Below, piece by piece: positions 22,259-33,103 of a DNA stretch of 54,350 bases. The position numbers were made by a program, and so were the translations under genes. The notes below the pieces were generated by a model. That model did not search any database. It had not been told where the DNA came from and saw only the letters and a list, made by a program, of their open reading frames with translations. This stretch comes from Halocafeteria seosinensis (lineage: Eukaryota > Sar > Bigyra > Bicosoecida), in the NCBI GenBank assembly GCA_001687465.1, contig LVLI01000315.1:1-54350 (forward strand). Reading direction: 5' to 3'. Numbering within the stretch: position 1 is the first letter of the stretch; each line of letters opens with the position of its first letter.

Positions 22259-25200
22259 ATGTCAACTTCTTCCTCCACATCCGGCTCCTCCTCGAGCGAT
22301 ACTGAGGATGATTGGGACGGTGAGGAAGGTATTACTCCACCCCGTGGTTCTCACCCAGGTCCAACAAGCTCTCGAGAGGCTGTGAATAAGACTGCCCCCG
22401 GACAAACAGCAAAGTCACAAGGAGCAACTACAACTGCCATGAGCTCATCGGCATCGTTTGTATCTTCCGACCGCTACCCTGATGGCAGGAAGAAGCTCAA
22501 GGGTGTCGTATTCGATGATTCCAGGAACATTTATCGAGCCAACCGTTGGATAGCTGTGGTGAACTGTGGCAAAAACCAAGGAAATGTTGAGCTAGCCAGG
22601 TGCTCGACGGCTGTCAGCGCAGCTATATGCCACGACTACGCTCAACGGGCGTTGTTCGGAGGCCGTGCAGAAGTGAATTTTCCCGAAGGTGTGCCGCTCC
22701 TAAAGGCTTTCCGGGCTTATGGGCGCCCGCATAGAAACTTGATACTTCAAGGCTACCTTAACGAGACAGACACCAACGAAGTCATCCAGCAGGGCAAGGA
22801 AGCTCTTCTAATGTCGGTGAGACTTCCGACGACAACGGCAAGTTCGACTACAGAAACTGACACTCCTGCTTTGAAAATATCCAGTACCAAAGGTACAATT
22901 GGGGGCTCGCTTACCCAGGATTCCAGTGCCGGTTCCAACGCCTCGGCTTCACAAAGGGCTAGCGACGGCGGTGATTCTCTTTGGGCATTGGCGTCGCAAC
23001 AGTCTCAACGGACAATGCAACCGTCCCCTACGCAGACCTCGTCCACTGCTGTGCAGTCCAATATGAGCTCGCAACGGCCGTTGACAAGTCAAGTGTCTCC
23101 TCAGATAGTTGCTCGCCAGGGCACTTCCACCCAACACGGCTTCAGTTCTCCTCATTCTTCAGGAGAATATGCTGCGCTTAGTAAGCCGACCTCTGCCGAC
23201 TCGGCTGTTTCTGCTCGTGCATCCTCGGTGCCCAGCAACACCTCTACAAGGTTCCCCCATTCCAGGACTGAACGTAGCAGTGCAGGCGCTAAGACTGTCG
23301 CGGTAACATCTTCTGTCCTTCCTACATGCGTTACTCGATCATCAGTAACTACTGCTGCGGCTTACCAAGGCCAAGTTTCCACCTCGAACACCGGCGGGGC
23401 CAAGAAGCGCCCTACAGCTGCGGGATCCAATACTGATAATACTGCAGCAAAGCCAGGCAGTGGCGCAAATATTCCAACTGGTACCCGCCGCTCCAAACGC
23501 CAAAGAGTGGAACCCAGGCGGTATCGAGAAGCTCCTGCAGGAAGATCCTCTGAGAGCGAATCGAGCGATGATTCTGAATCTGAGGAAGAGTCAACACCCT
23601 CTGGATCGGGTGCGGCGGAGCAACAAAGCGGAAGCAAGCAAGGCTTGATAAAACACCAAAGATCCACTGCAAGAACATTTGGTACGGTTGTACTACAGGT
23701 CAAAGGACCAGAGTGTCTCGGCACAGCAGGAGGGATCAAGCGAACTGCAGCCACAGCCAGCGTATTCCGTGGCGTAACTTTTTGTCCGCGTTTCCGCAAG
23801 TGCTGGCTTGCTCAGGTTTATATAGATAATTCCTTAAAGCTGATTGGGTATTTCACCACAGAGGAGGCCGCCGCAAATGCTTACGATAATTACCTAAGAA
23901 AGATGGTCAAATCTGTCGCCGTCAATTTTCCTAGACAGGGCGAGGAGTGCGTCTTACCACGCTCCGCTATTCTAGATGGGCTAGAAGCAAAGCGTTCGAC
24001 CCAGCGGAAACTGATTGAAGAATATCCATCTTACTTCAATAGGGAAGACCCTGCAATTGTTGCTACAGAATTTCTATACCGCTGCTCTACGGAGATGCCG
24101 GAAGACGAAAAGTGGTATATCCAACTTCCTCCAGCTCTACGTGGAAGAGACTTCGATGAATTACTGACTAAGTTAGAAAACAACGCCGCGGTGGTCACTC
24201 GAACGAATGAACCATTTCAAGTAGCTCTACGGGAGACGGACGAGTCATACGGCGAAATCCCTGTGCTACGCTCCAAAATATCGGCCCCTGCAGACACCGA
24301 ACAAAGGGATGGGCATAAACCAGCACCCCCTAAGACTGGAGACTCGGGTACTGTTAAGAATGGTACTAAGCAAGGCTCTACGTTACCTTCTCGTGGGCAA
24401 TTGAAGGAAGAGAATGGGGACACGCCGGCAGTGACGAACAAGTTTAATCGGACATACATGTGCCGGATGCAAGTGACCGCCGAGGATGTATCAGAAATCG
24501 GCTCCGATGTCCTCCCTCTTAATTACGAACATTCTGCCGCGGCTAAGGAGTACATGCATATTAAAAGAATGGGTAGTAGTCTTGCTTCTGTTTCCTCCGA
24601 GACGGAATCCAAGAAAAGAGTGACTCCACAAGAAAACGCTCCTTTGCACAGGAATTTCTTTCCTCATGCCGTTGCGCACCCAAGCAGAAATTCCTCAACA
24701 AGCTCGGAACAACAATTTGCGTTTGTGTATTCACCATTTCATAACTACTTGGCTGCTAGCGAGCCGAGGAAGGGAGTTGATGAGTTGCGAATGCCGATAG
24801 GGTATGGACCGTATGACCCAATAACGGAAAATGGGTTCGGCGCAAGTCCAACATATTCGAAGCTGCCACCTCGTCCGTGGACTCTGCTACCATCGCAAGC
24901 AGAGAATCTGACAAGGGCTCGACAGAAAAATAGTAAGAGCAATGATTTTGTAGGAACTAAAAGGAAGATTTGTCAGGCGACGAAGGAGAGAAGCTGGTAC
25001 GCCGCGGTGGAAAGAAGCGGTGTAACCCGATGGTTAGGTCCTTTTAAGACTGAGGAGCAAGCCGCTCAAGCGTTTGATGTTGCATCCCTGTTAACACAGG
25101 GTACGAACGCGCGTACTAACTTCAGTTATGATATGCACACGTTCTTTAGGCAAGAACTAGATGCAGCAGCGAAGGAGATAGTCCCTTTGGAAAACCCTGT

Positions 25201-25912
25201 TGATCGATACTACGATCAGTTAAAAGATCACAAAGTCAGTCGTTTGGAAGCATGTCAACTTCAGTTGGCCACAGACGTATATCCCACGGCCAATGATGAT
25301 CCTGCTGGATCTCAGGACCAGTCCAGCAGATGTAGCGCGGGTGTTACCATCCTTCCATCGACTAAAGATGTCAACGAGTGCACCGCGAGGGAAGCAATAG
25401 ATTACTTCCGGAGGCTTTACCGTGCTTTGAGGTACTTTATTATCAACAAGAAGCCTTACATAGGTGTTAGCTTGAGGGAGGACGATTTTAAGAATCAGTC
25501 ATTATGGAAAGCCGAAGGAATATCTACGAAGTACTTCAAGAGTGCCAAGATTGCAGCTCTGGCTGTGGATGTACACCGCTTGGAAAGGTACGGTGAAAAA
25601 GGGACGTTTAACTACTCTGAGACTTCGCGCCAGCAGCTGTTGGAATCCAGCTCATCCATGCAAGTGGATCACCCGGGCCTAGATTTAATCGATGAGAGGG
25701 TGGTTGGGGCCACAGTTGCTAACTACGCACACAAACTTATAGACAAGATAAACGCAGCAGGATATAAAAGCTTGTGGCAAGAAATTGCAAACTGTGAGTT
25801 AACAGATCCCCAGGCTACTGAGGTGTTTCCGGATAGGGCCCCAACTGCGGCCACCACTGAGTGGGCGTCGGACGATGGGTGCTACAACGATGGCACGATA
25901 AAGCGGGTATGA
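22259..25912 (+). CDS. Large protein with four AP2/ERF-like domains
   Basis: A single exon of 1,217 residues. The frame is open further upstream without a better start; ATG 22259 begins the Ser-rich acidic N-terminus (MSTSSSTSGS). Four segments look like AP2 DNA-binding folds: about 80-144 (KGVVFDD, RWIAVV, VNFPEG), 500-560 (VFRGVTFCPRFRKCWLAQVY, then AANAYD, VNFPR), 896-957 (SWYAAVERSG, AAQAFDVA, RTNFSYD) and 1066-1120 (YIGVSLRED, LWKAEG, GTFNYSE). The second is the clearest; the others keep the strand-strand-strand-helix pattern but are diverged. The linkers are Ser/Thr/Gln rich and disordered, with an acidic run near 430 (ESESSDDSESEEES) after a basic RRSKRQR patch. Likely a sequence-specific nuclear transcription factor. 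Converges with NMD3, 60 bp apart. Confidence 0.8.
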   Translation: MSTSSSTSGSSSSDTEDDWDGEEGITPPRGSHPGPTSSREAVNKTAPGQTAKSQGATTTAMSSSASFVSSDRYPDGRKKLKGVVFDDSRNIYRANRWIAVVNCGKNQGNVELARCSTAVSAAICHDYAQRALFGGRAEVNFPEGVPLLKAFRAYGRPHRNLILQGYLNETDTNEVIQQGKEALLMSVRLPTTTASSTTETDTPALKISSTKGTIGGSLTQDSSAGSNASASQRASDGGDSLWALASQQSQRTMQPSPTQTSSTAVQSNMSSQRPLTSQVSPQIVARQGTSTQHGFSSPHSSGEYAALSKPTSADSAVSARASSVPSNTSTRFPHSRTERSSAGAKTVAVTSSVLPTCVTRSSVTTAAAYQGQVSTSNTGGAKKRPTAAGSNTDNTAAKPGSGANIPTGTRRSKRQRVEPRRYREAPAGRSSESESSDDSESEEESTPSGSGAAEQQSGSKQGLIKHQRSTARTFGTVVLQVKGPECLGTAGGIKRTAATASVFRGVTFCPRFRKCWLAQVYIDNSLKLIGYFTTEEAAANAYDNYLRKMVKSVAVNFPRQGEECVLPRSAILDGLEAKRSTQRKLIEEYPSYFNREDPAIVATEFLYRCSTEMPEDEKWYIQLPPALRGRDFDELLTKLENNAAVVTRTNEPFQVALRETDESYGEIPVLRSKISAPADTEQRDGHKPAPPKTGDSGTVKNGTKQGSTLPSRGQLKEENGDTPAVTNKFNRTYMCRMQVTAEDVSEIGSDVLPLNYEHSAAAKEYMHIKRMGSSLASVSSETESKKRVTPQENAPLHRNFFPHAVAHPSRNSSTSSEQQFAFVYSPFHNYLAASEPRKGVDELRMPIGYGPYDPITENGFGASPTYSKLPPRPWTLLPSQAENLTRARQKNSKSNDFVGTKRKICQATKERSWYAAVERSGVTRWLGPFKTEEQAAQAFDVASLLTQGTNARTNFSYDMHTFFRQELDAAAKEIVPLENPVDRYYDQLKDHKVSRLEACQLQLATDVYPTANDDPAGSQDQSSRCSAGVTILPSTKDVNECTAREAIDYFRRLYRALRYFIINKKPYIGVSLREDDFKNQSLWKAEGISTKYFKSAKIAALAVDVHRLERYGEKGTFNYSETSRQQLLESSSSMQVDHPGLDLIDERVVGATVANYAHKLIDKINAAGYKSLWQEIANCELTDPQATEVFPDRAPTAATTEWASDDGCYNDGTIKRV

Positions 25913-25972
25913 GAGGATTATTCCAACTCTTTGTCTTCTGGTGCCGCTTCTGCAACAGAGCTAGCATTTGCT

Positions 25973-28027
25973 TCAGTCGCTTGAATGTTCATCTTCTCCA
26001 TCATCATCATCGACTTTAACATGAGGGAAATCCTCTTCATAGTCGCCATCGTCCTCGGGAGACCCAACGGATGCAGCTTCGGCCTTAACCTTGGGAACAT
26101 CTTTGCGAATGTAGCGGTCCTCTTCGACATCACGTAGGAACATTTCATAGTCGTCATCCTCTTTAGCTTTATCTTCTGCTTTCTTTTGGTCATCCATTTG
26201 GAGCCTTTGTAATTTCCAATTACGTTGGCGCGACTTGGATCGCCATTTGGGGTAATGCTTCCGCACAAGCACAACATCAGGTAATTCGACCTTCTTATTA
26301 TAAACCCCACCTCCACTCTTCGACTTCGCTTTGCCTTTTCCGGACGCCTTTCCAGTTCGAACAACATCTTGAGACTCGTTGACGTACTCATCATTGATAT
26401 TGGCGGAAGCCAGATCGTAGCCCAAGACACTGTCCCCAGGTTTCAGAATGTTACCCAAATGGCTGCGCACTGTAAAGATTTCGTCGTTGGCACCTAGGTC
26501 CTTCGTTCTGGCCACCTCAACATCAGCTAGTAAAAACTTTCCTCGTGGGCCCCCAGCAACCGTCGTCCCTACACTGCTGTTTCCGCTCTTCATACCACTC
26601 GATGCCAAAGAGTGGGCTACGCTCAACCCCATTTTTCTACTGAACCTTGAGTTACTGACTAAAGAGTTGCTCACTGCTCCACTTTGAACAGCAACAGATT
26701 CACGCTCATCATCATCATCGAGTGCAGGTTCATCTTCCCCATCTTCTTCGATAGTCTGAAGTTTCCCTCTGTTTCTCCGCTTTACTTTCCGTTTGGCCTT
26801 CGAAGGAGCCCCTCGTTTTCTCGATGCTCCCTCTATGATAACAGGTGTCACATCCAGGACAGTAAACTCCGTAAGTTGTTTGGCACTCATAAGTGCTTGG
26901 CACGGACAACGGTAAAACTTTTCACTGGTTATTTCAGCCGTCTGTATGGCAACGGGGTCCACGATATTCACATGATTCGATACTCTGTATACCAATGCCA
27001 ATGGCGAGAAGGACCCTAAGGAAGCAGCGAGTTTGGGTGGCAACACGACGAGGTCATCTTTGCATAACGGAACGATTTCGACAGCCAGGGTATGCTTATA
27101 ATTATAGTGAGACGTATGCACATCATGAGACACCAGCTCCTTGGCACTCTTGTGGCGACAGGGGATCACGGACTGTAGGAAGTCAACGAACTTCATCGCA
27201 TTGCTCTTGCTGTTAAAGTGAAAGTCCACTCCCTCCGGAACCTGCTCGATGTTGATGCAGTTTTCATGAGCCTTGTACTTGATAATCAGTTGCTCCAGGT
27301 AGAAAAACGTCTTCTTATGATTCACGCGCTGGCGCACTTGGACACATGCCTTCCACGAATGCGGCGTGAAACTACGCTGACAATCGTCGCATTGGAGATT
27401 TTCAACAACAAATTCGACGGGAAAGCTTTGTTGCAATTTCACACCGTTGATCGCCTGATCATGAAAAGTTCTTGGTAATTGGGAGCATACGACGTATTTC
27501 ACTACTGCTGACTAGTGCTTACCTCTTTCTGGATGGTAAGTTTTACTCGGATCCGTCTCGACGATGGCGGGGTCCAAATAAAACTAGCGTCCACCAGCTT
27601 AACTTTGTTCAACTTCGGTATCTTTTTGAGGCAAATAGCCAACAATTCACGGGATTCCCACTCCACGGAGGCCCACGGTGGTCGCGAGAAGCGTCCACAC
27701 GACCTACAATGGTGGATGGACAGTTCTCTCGGGATTCCTTCCGTGACATCCACTTGAGTTCGCAGACACGGAATACACATGTTAGCGGCATTAGGCTTGA
27801 TTTGGCTCCCACACATGCAACATAAACTGTAAATGACAAGCTCAAGTTGAAGTAGATAAAGTCTTGTTTAGAAACCAGCTCCCTTACATTGTGGATTCCG
27901 TATGGTACTGCTGAGGATGAGCGACATTTCCAGTTCCCCCGGTGTTGCCCTCTTCTTCCTCCACTATTTCTGGAAGAGCGTCATGAATATCCTGCTCAAA
28001 TGTGGTGGTGTCACCTGCCGCTTGCAT
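25973..28027 (-). CDS. NMD3: NMD3, 60S ribosomal subunit export adaptor
   Basis: Adaptor that links the pre-60S ribosomal subunit to exportin CRM1. Three exons: 28027-27888, 27826-27523, 27454-25973; 641 residues. The N-terminal treble-clef zinc motifs are clear: LCCMCGSQI, PNAANMCIPCLRTQVDVTEG and HCRSCGRF. They are followed by KEAINGVKLQQSF and later CDDCQRSFTPHSW, with a histidine/cysteine pattern typical of the family. The C-terminal ~250 residues are unusually rich in Lys and Asp/Glu and end in an acidic tail (KVDDDDGEDEHSSD), making the protein longer than animal NMD3 (~500). A nuclear export signal probably sits in this tail but I cannot pin it. Divergent from TIM10. Confidence 0.94.
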
Positions 28028-28384
28028 TGTTGCTGCCAACACCAGTCGTTTTGTTTTTCGTCCAAACGCAGTCCTAAGTTACTTTACGCCGAGATGCAGT
28101 ATCAAATGCTGCTCTCTCTCTTTATCTCTCTCTGTTATCATTACAAAATCTAGGAGCATGTTTGCCGGAAGTGCGTGCATGCTGGGTTCTTCTTCAAATG
28201 CTCAATCAAGTAGACGAAAAGATTGTCTCGCTCTGAACTTCAACTTTGGAACTCGGGAATCGATTCACCTCACTCCATCTATTCCCTACTACTCCCATAG
28301 CCTAGGTGTTCGTAATTCTTTTCGTTTTCTCCCGTTTTATCAGTTCCTCGGATATTGCTACTTGCTGGTATTGAATTGCTAAGG
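28028..28384. promoter_or_regulatory. Divergent upstream region of NMD3 and TIM10
   Basis: 357 bp between the two start codons. It contains a CT-rich stretch around 28110-28135 but no motif I can name. Confidence 0.4.
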
Positions 28385-28718
28385 ATGTCGTCTCCTGACG
28401 AAGTCAAGCGCATGACCAAACTGGAGATTACAGGGCTCAATGATATCCATAACAGGTAAGACTCGGGCCCTTTACAGTTTCACCAAGTGACGGCGCCGAT
28501 ACGCATTGCGTTCTAATGGTCGCTCTTGAACCTGCAGAATTGTCACACAGTGCTACCAGAAATGTGTCAATACAGCTAAGAATGACAACTTAGAAGTGGG
28601 CGAAGTGGCATGCTTGGACAGATGCGTTCCGAAATATTTTGAGGCACACAATATCGTGCAAAAGGAGTTTCAGAAAATAAATACGGCTCAGCAACAACAG
28701 CAGCAGCAAGCGCAATGA
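28385..28718 (+). CDS. TIM10: TIM10, small Tim chaperone of the mitochondrial intermembrane space
   Basis: Small Tim chaperone that forms a hexamer with TIM9 and guides hydrophobic precursors across the intermembrane space. Two exons: 28385-28455 and 28538-28718; 83 residues, the normal size. It has the twin CX3C signature: CYQKC and, 16 residues later, CLDRC followed by VPKYFEAH. The CLDRCV.KY form is that of TIM10 rather than TIM9 (CF..C). The tail is a polyglutamine run (QQQQQQQ). Convergent with the LRR gene, 257 bp apart. Confidence 0.92.
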
Positions 28719-28975
28719 AGAGAACCTTTTGGTCAGGCTCAATGGATGCTCCAGGAGAGCAGTCTCCTTTGCGAAATCAAAGTGGACCTACTTTAAAATT
28801 ATCGAATAGGGCGTGAATAGTATGGAAAGAATGGGGAAACAACTCCTCATTGTGTGCCGCGAATCCTTTGGTTGATACAACCAGCGAGAGAAGAGTGCAC
28901 GGACGCAACTTATACTTGTACGATTTACTGGCATGCCAAAATGTACAAAAACATCCGAAAGGTGTCGTGTTGTTA

Positions 28976-30659
28976 TCATTTACTAGACTCAGATAAACGC
29001 TCTTTTCGCTTCTCTTCTCCGATGTGCTCCTCTTCGTGAGGATCAATTTGAACACTGCAAGGAAATCATCGAAGTATGCTAACAACAATGTATAGACGCT
29101 TTCCCCTACGAAGACAGACGCACCTAATATCCGTGAACATCTCCTGAGGTAGATACTTGTGGAAGTTTGATTTGCGAATAGGGGCATCATAACCGTGTAA
29201 GTTCTTCGCGCGGACTCGTTCTTCGTCTTCAACGGTTTGGCCATCCAACGTTGCCAATAGAGGCAAGCGATAGAGGGTTCTTAATCGGCATAAATCATCG
29301 TCATGAAAAGGATTATCGCGCGTGTCGACGTGGGAAAGCAAGGAGAGCTGTACCAGCGGTTCGATGTCATAAACGGTCTCTATCTTGTTTTGGCTGCATA
29401 CCAGTTCGTACAAGAGCTTGCAGCCCTGTAGTCCCTCCAGGTGAGTCAGTAGGTTATTAGCCGCGTCAAGTCTCTCTAGGTATTGTAACCGCTTCAACGG
29501 CTCAAGAGTGCATATTTCGTTACCACTTATATCCAAGCTGACTAATCGATCGGCAGTAACAAGTTCTTCAACGGACGAGAGACTGTTGTTGCTGAGATCG
29601 AGATGCCTCAGAAAGCTGAGAGAGCTCAAATCATGTATCCTGGAGATCTGATTCCCCGAAAGTTTTAGAATCTGAAGACTGGCATGCTGAGATATGTCAT
29701 TCAGCTCAGAAATGTTATTGTTACTCAAATTGGCATATTCAACGCATGAGTCTGTGACAGTGATTACTCCCCCTTGCTTTTCCTCTTCATACTGACATCG
29801 ACTCCTTTCTAGTGGCCTAAAATCCAGGACATTCTGTAACCGATTTCCTGTAGCTTCTATAGAAGTAATGAAAGGGTTGACCTCCAGGTCTTGTAGAGAC
29901 ATGAGACTAGTATCTCGGATCACCAAAATCTGGATAACGTGGTATACAACGATGAGTAACAGGATACTTGCCAATTCTATGAAGAGGCAGTCATATCAGT
30001 TCACGTACTTGCAAGGCTCGAAGTCGCTGGAGTCGTTGTCTCAGCTGTTCCAAATCACAATTCTGCGAGTGCACAAAGTCAATAGTCATCATGCGAGACG
30101 GAGTCTCAACCTTCTACCGCTCGGTCCTTACCGACGCATTCCAACCGACTATGGCTCTATTCAGCGTAGAAGGATCTATTCCTAAGATGTACTTTTCTCC
30201 TCTATACTCCACAGGTGTGTTGCAAGATCCAAGAACGTTTATGTCCTTCCAAGGCGCCCACTTTTCTGCCATAGACTTGGCGATAGTTTCTTCGTCAATA
30301 GTCCTTGTTTCCTTCTGATCACTTTCTTGGCCTCTCTCTCCTGTAGTAGAACGCACCGACTCTGCATTTGACGCTTGCTGTTGAGATTCGGTAACCTCAT
30401 GGAGATCTAGAGTTTCTGTTTCCTCCTCCTCCTTTGTTTCGGTTTCACGGTCATCCTTGGCATCCACCTCCTCCTTCTGCTCAGTCGTCCCCGTTGCATC
30501 TTGATGCTTTGCCTCTGATGCATCTAGGGCTGGTTCCTCTGTAGACGCCACTGCTGCATGATCCCGTGAGGAATCAATAGTTTGGCTCTGTGTGCTCCCA
30601 TTTTGTTGCGGTAGATCCAAAGGTTTGACCACCGGCCGCTCTTCTGTATTCGACGACAT
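28976..30659 (-). CDS. Leucine-rich repeat protein with acidic N-terminal domain
   Basis: Four exons: 30659-30132, 30062-30009, 29929-29124, 29054-28976; 488 residues. Residues 1-150 are rich in Glu, Asp, Gln and Thr and look disordered. A short basic helix follows (LEQLRQRLQRLRALQ), then at least seven SDS22-type repeats (for example LQILKLSGNQISRI, LRHLDLSNNSLSSVEEL, LVSLDISGNEICTLEPL, LERLDAANNLLTHLEGL) and an LRR cap-like segment (VDTRDNPFHDDDLCRL). The C-terminus is charged (EEKRKERLSESSK). The layout recalls LRRC23-like and other LRR scaffolds. I join exon 1 to the rest because TCG/GTAAGG and a 69-nt intron restore the frame; otherwise exon 1 would stand as a separate 181-residue protein. 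Divergent from the epimerase, 226 bp apart. Confidence 0.75.
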
Positions 30660-30885
30660 GTTCGTATGTTCCCTTGTTTGACACTCCCTCTCCCTCAATC
30701 CGGCGTTTATGGACCATTTAATCTGTAACTTCAACAACGGTCACTTGCTACTGGATGGCGGCTTCACAGTCTCGGCAGCGGGTACTGGCAGACTTTTGTT
30801 GTTTTCAGCTGTTTGTTGGGTTGATCCGGGGAATGCTGTGGCTGCCCGTTGTTAGCACCTAGGAGGAAGGGGTTCGCCGTGCAAA

Positions 30886-32730
30886 ATGATGCTACATCTG
30901 AAAGGGTTTATCATCATCTCTACAGTCTTCGTGGTGGCTTTCTCCTTGGGGCTTTCGGTCAGTCCTCAATGGTTTCATGAGCGTGAGACACCTCGATACA
31001 CGCGGGATGTGGTGACCCCAGCTCCTCATAGGGAAAGGGAAAGGCCTCCGTTGCGCAGTACGCCCGAGGAGGTCCAGACGCCGCCAAGACAGAAAGAGAA
31101 TGAGCAATTACCAGAGAAAACAGAGCCCACTGACGCCAGCACCAGTGGAAGTGCAAATGGTGATGACGCAGACGATAATGGAGCCAGCAAGTCACAATTT
31201 CGCCCAGTTAACACAGGAGGGAAGGCGCCGAAACGGGGACAAAGCCCTTTTGAGAAAAAATACCTTTCTCTGCCTGGAATGCAGGCGCCCCCAAGCATAG
31301 AGCTTCTGGCTGGAGGATCGCCTGTGGTACTGGTGACGGGAGGTGCTGGCTTCATTGGGTACCATTTCATCGACGCATACCTTCGTGCATTCAAAGACAG
31401 TAATGTTCGTTTTATTGCGCTTGACAATTTTAACTCATACTATGACCCTGCGCTCAAGCGCATGAGAGCCGCTCGACTGAATGTCAATCATGGGATAGAA
31501 GTTGTCGAAGGTGATACCTGTGATAAAGAACTAGTTCATAGTCTTTTTGAAGACGAGGGAGTTACGCATGTCGTGCATTTGGCTGCACAACCAGGTGTGG
31601 GGTATTCCCTCAAACATCCACAAGAATATATTCGGTCGAATCTCATGTGCGAGGTCGAAATGCTGGAAGAAGTCAGAAGCCAACAAGCTAAACGCAAGTC
31701 GAGGATCCCATTCGTGTATGCCTCCTCGTCTTCTGTATATGGGGGTGTTAAGCAATATCCCTTCGATGAAGGAGTTTCTTTGCTTCGCCAAATCAACGTA
31801 TACGGGGCCAGCAAAGTTGGGCAGGAGAATATAGCCCGTGCATACCACACAAACTTCGACATACCTGTCTTAGGGTTGCGGTTTTTCACTGTGTATGGTC
31901 CGTTTGGTCGTCCAGATATGGCTGTTGCGAAATGGTCAGAGTGGTTACTTCGAGGAGAAAAAGCAGTTATTTATGAAACGAAGGACAAGGGATCGGTAAA
32001 GAGGGACTTCACCTACGTTCACGACATCGTAAATGGGATCTTCGGCTCCGTTCTCGTCGCTTCCGAGAAGTCATACCCAGCGAAACTGCCAGGAATGGTG
32101 TTCAATATCGGTCATGGGGAACCAGAATCCATCAAAGAAATGATGACATATTTGATACGCTACTGTGGCTTGGAAGATACGAAAACAGGGATCACGTGGC
32201 AGGAGCTGCCCAAGTCCGAAATGGAGACCACTTTCGCCAACACCACCCTGCTTGAGTCTCTAACTGGTATAAAGCCTAAAGTTTCTCTTAAAGATGGAGT
32301 GTATGCCGCTGCAATCTGGTATAAGGAGTACTTGTTCCCAGGAGAGATCATTTACTTGTTTGCTCCGAGTGACAGCGCGGCTACTCGGAAGCAGGTTGAA
32401 AAGTGGTATGACTACGTGCATATTCACAACTTGAAGGCAAAAGTTTTCCACCACGATCTGAAGGACTCATTCTTGCAAGACAAAGAAACTGGGAATATTC
32501 GTTTTGTCCAAACATCAGAAACAACCGACAAGGCAATTGAAGTTTATAAGCAGCATTTGATACAGCTAAAACAAGAGGTTGTAGCCCATTTCCTATTGCC
32601 CCAGGTGATTCTGCAGGGTGATATCTCATCCATTCCAGAGATGGAGGACCCTTTCCAGTCTAAGGATTTCCAGAGACTCTGTAGGATTGACCAGTCCAAA
32701 GAAGATTATCCTTACCAGCAGTGCTCCTAG
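30886..32730 (+). CDS. GAE: UDP-glucuronate 4-epimerase, Golgi type, with long C-terminal extension
   Basis: Converts UDP-glucuronate to UDP-galacturonate with tightly bound NAD, for cell-wall or matrix polysaccharides. A single exon of 614 residues. Residues 8-27 form a membrane anchor after a short cytosolic tail, as in type II Golgi enzymes; about 28-115 is a Pro/Glu/Thr-rich stem. The SDR core starts at 146 with VVLVTGGAGFIG (NAD-binding glycine motif, 151-158). YASSSSVYGG holds the catalytic Ser, Tyr306 and Lys310 form YGASK, and LRFFTVYGPFGRPDMA is typical of GAE. After the core (about residue 480) comes a ~130-residue tail with alternating charged helices and a Cys-ending C-terminus that plant GAEs lack; I do not recognise it. 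A broken, rearranged copy lies at 36692-37449. Confidence 0.88.
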   Translation: MMLHLKGFIIISTVFVVAFSLGLSVSPQWFHERETPRYTRDVVTPAPHRERERPPLRSTPEEVQTPPRQKENEQLPEKTEPTDASTSGSANGDDADDNGASKSQFRPVNTGGKAPKRGQSPFEKKYLSLPGMQAPPSIELLAGGSPVVLVTGGAGFIGYHFIDAYLRAFKDSNVRFIALDNFNSYYDPALKRMRAARLNVNHGIEVVEGDTCDKELVHSLFEDEGVTHVVHLAAQPGVGYSLKHPQEYIRSNLMCEVEMLEEVRSQQAKRKSRIPFVYASSSSVYGGVKQYPFDEGVSLLRQINVYGASKVGQENIARAYHTNFDIPVLGLRFFTVYGPFGRPDMAVAKWSEWLLRGEKAVIYETKDKGSVKRDFTYVHDIVNGIFGSVLVASEKSYPAKLPGMVFNIGHGEPESIKEMMTYLIRYCGLEDTKTGITWQELPKSEMETTFANTTLLESLTGIKPKVSLKDGVYAAAIWYKEYLFPGEIIYLFAPSDSAATRKQVEKWYDYVHIHNLKAKVFHHDLKDSFLQDKETGNIRFVQTSETTDKAIEVYKQHLIQLKQEVVAHFLLPQVILQGDISSIPEMEDPFQSKDFQRLCRIDQSKEDYPYQQCS

Positions 32731-33103
32731 TGCTCCTAGTCCACAACGACGGTTGTGACACACCGGTAGACTACGAATAATAGTATTAGCTACAATCGAA
32801 CACAGGAGGATATTTACTAACTTTTGTTATTGTACTCAAAGCATTTGTTCACTTGTTTAGGTTCATTTTTTTTTAACATACGGAAGTGCTTGAAGGGATG
32901 GGTATGTTCACGGATGTACCAGTCGCGAGGTTCTTCATCCACTCGCGCCTATGCGGTGGTTGCTTGCGCCGTACGCTGGTAGTGTCTTCAGAAACGCGGT
33001 GATGCGACAGACCAAATGAGTACGGTTCATGATTGAGAAGATGATCGATCGATCAGGGAGCAACACACTGATTCATTCCCTTGGGTCTTAGAATCTCTTA
33101 GCA
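32731..33103. other. Convergent 3' region; holds sequence reused in the epimerase pseudogene
   Basis: No gene. Positions 32995-33024 recur almost exactly at 37420-37449, at the end of the scrambled epimerase copy, so the duplication reached beyond the coding region. Confidence 0.6.

Noticed and set aside
30114-30737. Separate acidic protein upstream of the LRR gene
   Set aside because: Its 3' end carries TCG/GTAAGG and joining through a 69-nt intron continues in frame into the LRR protein, so I treat it as exon 1. A separate gene remains possible.
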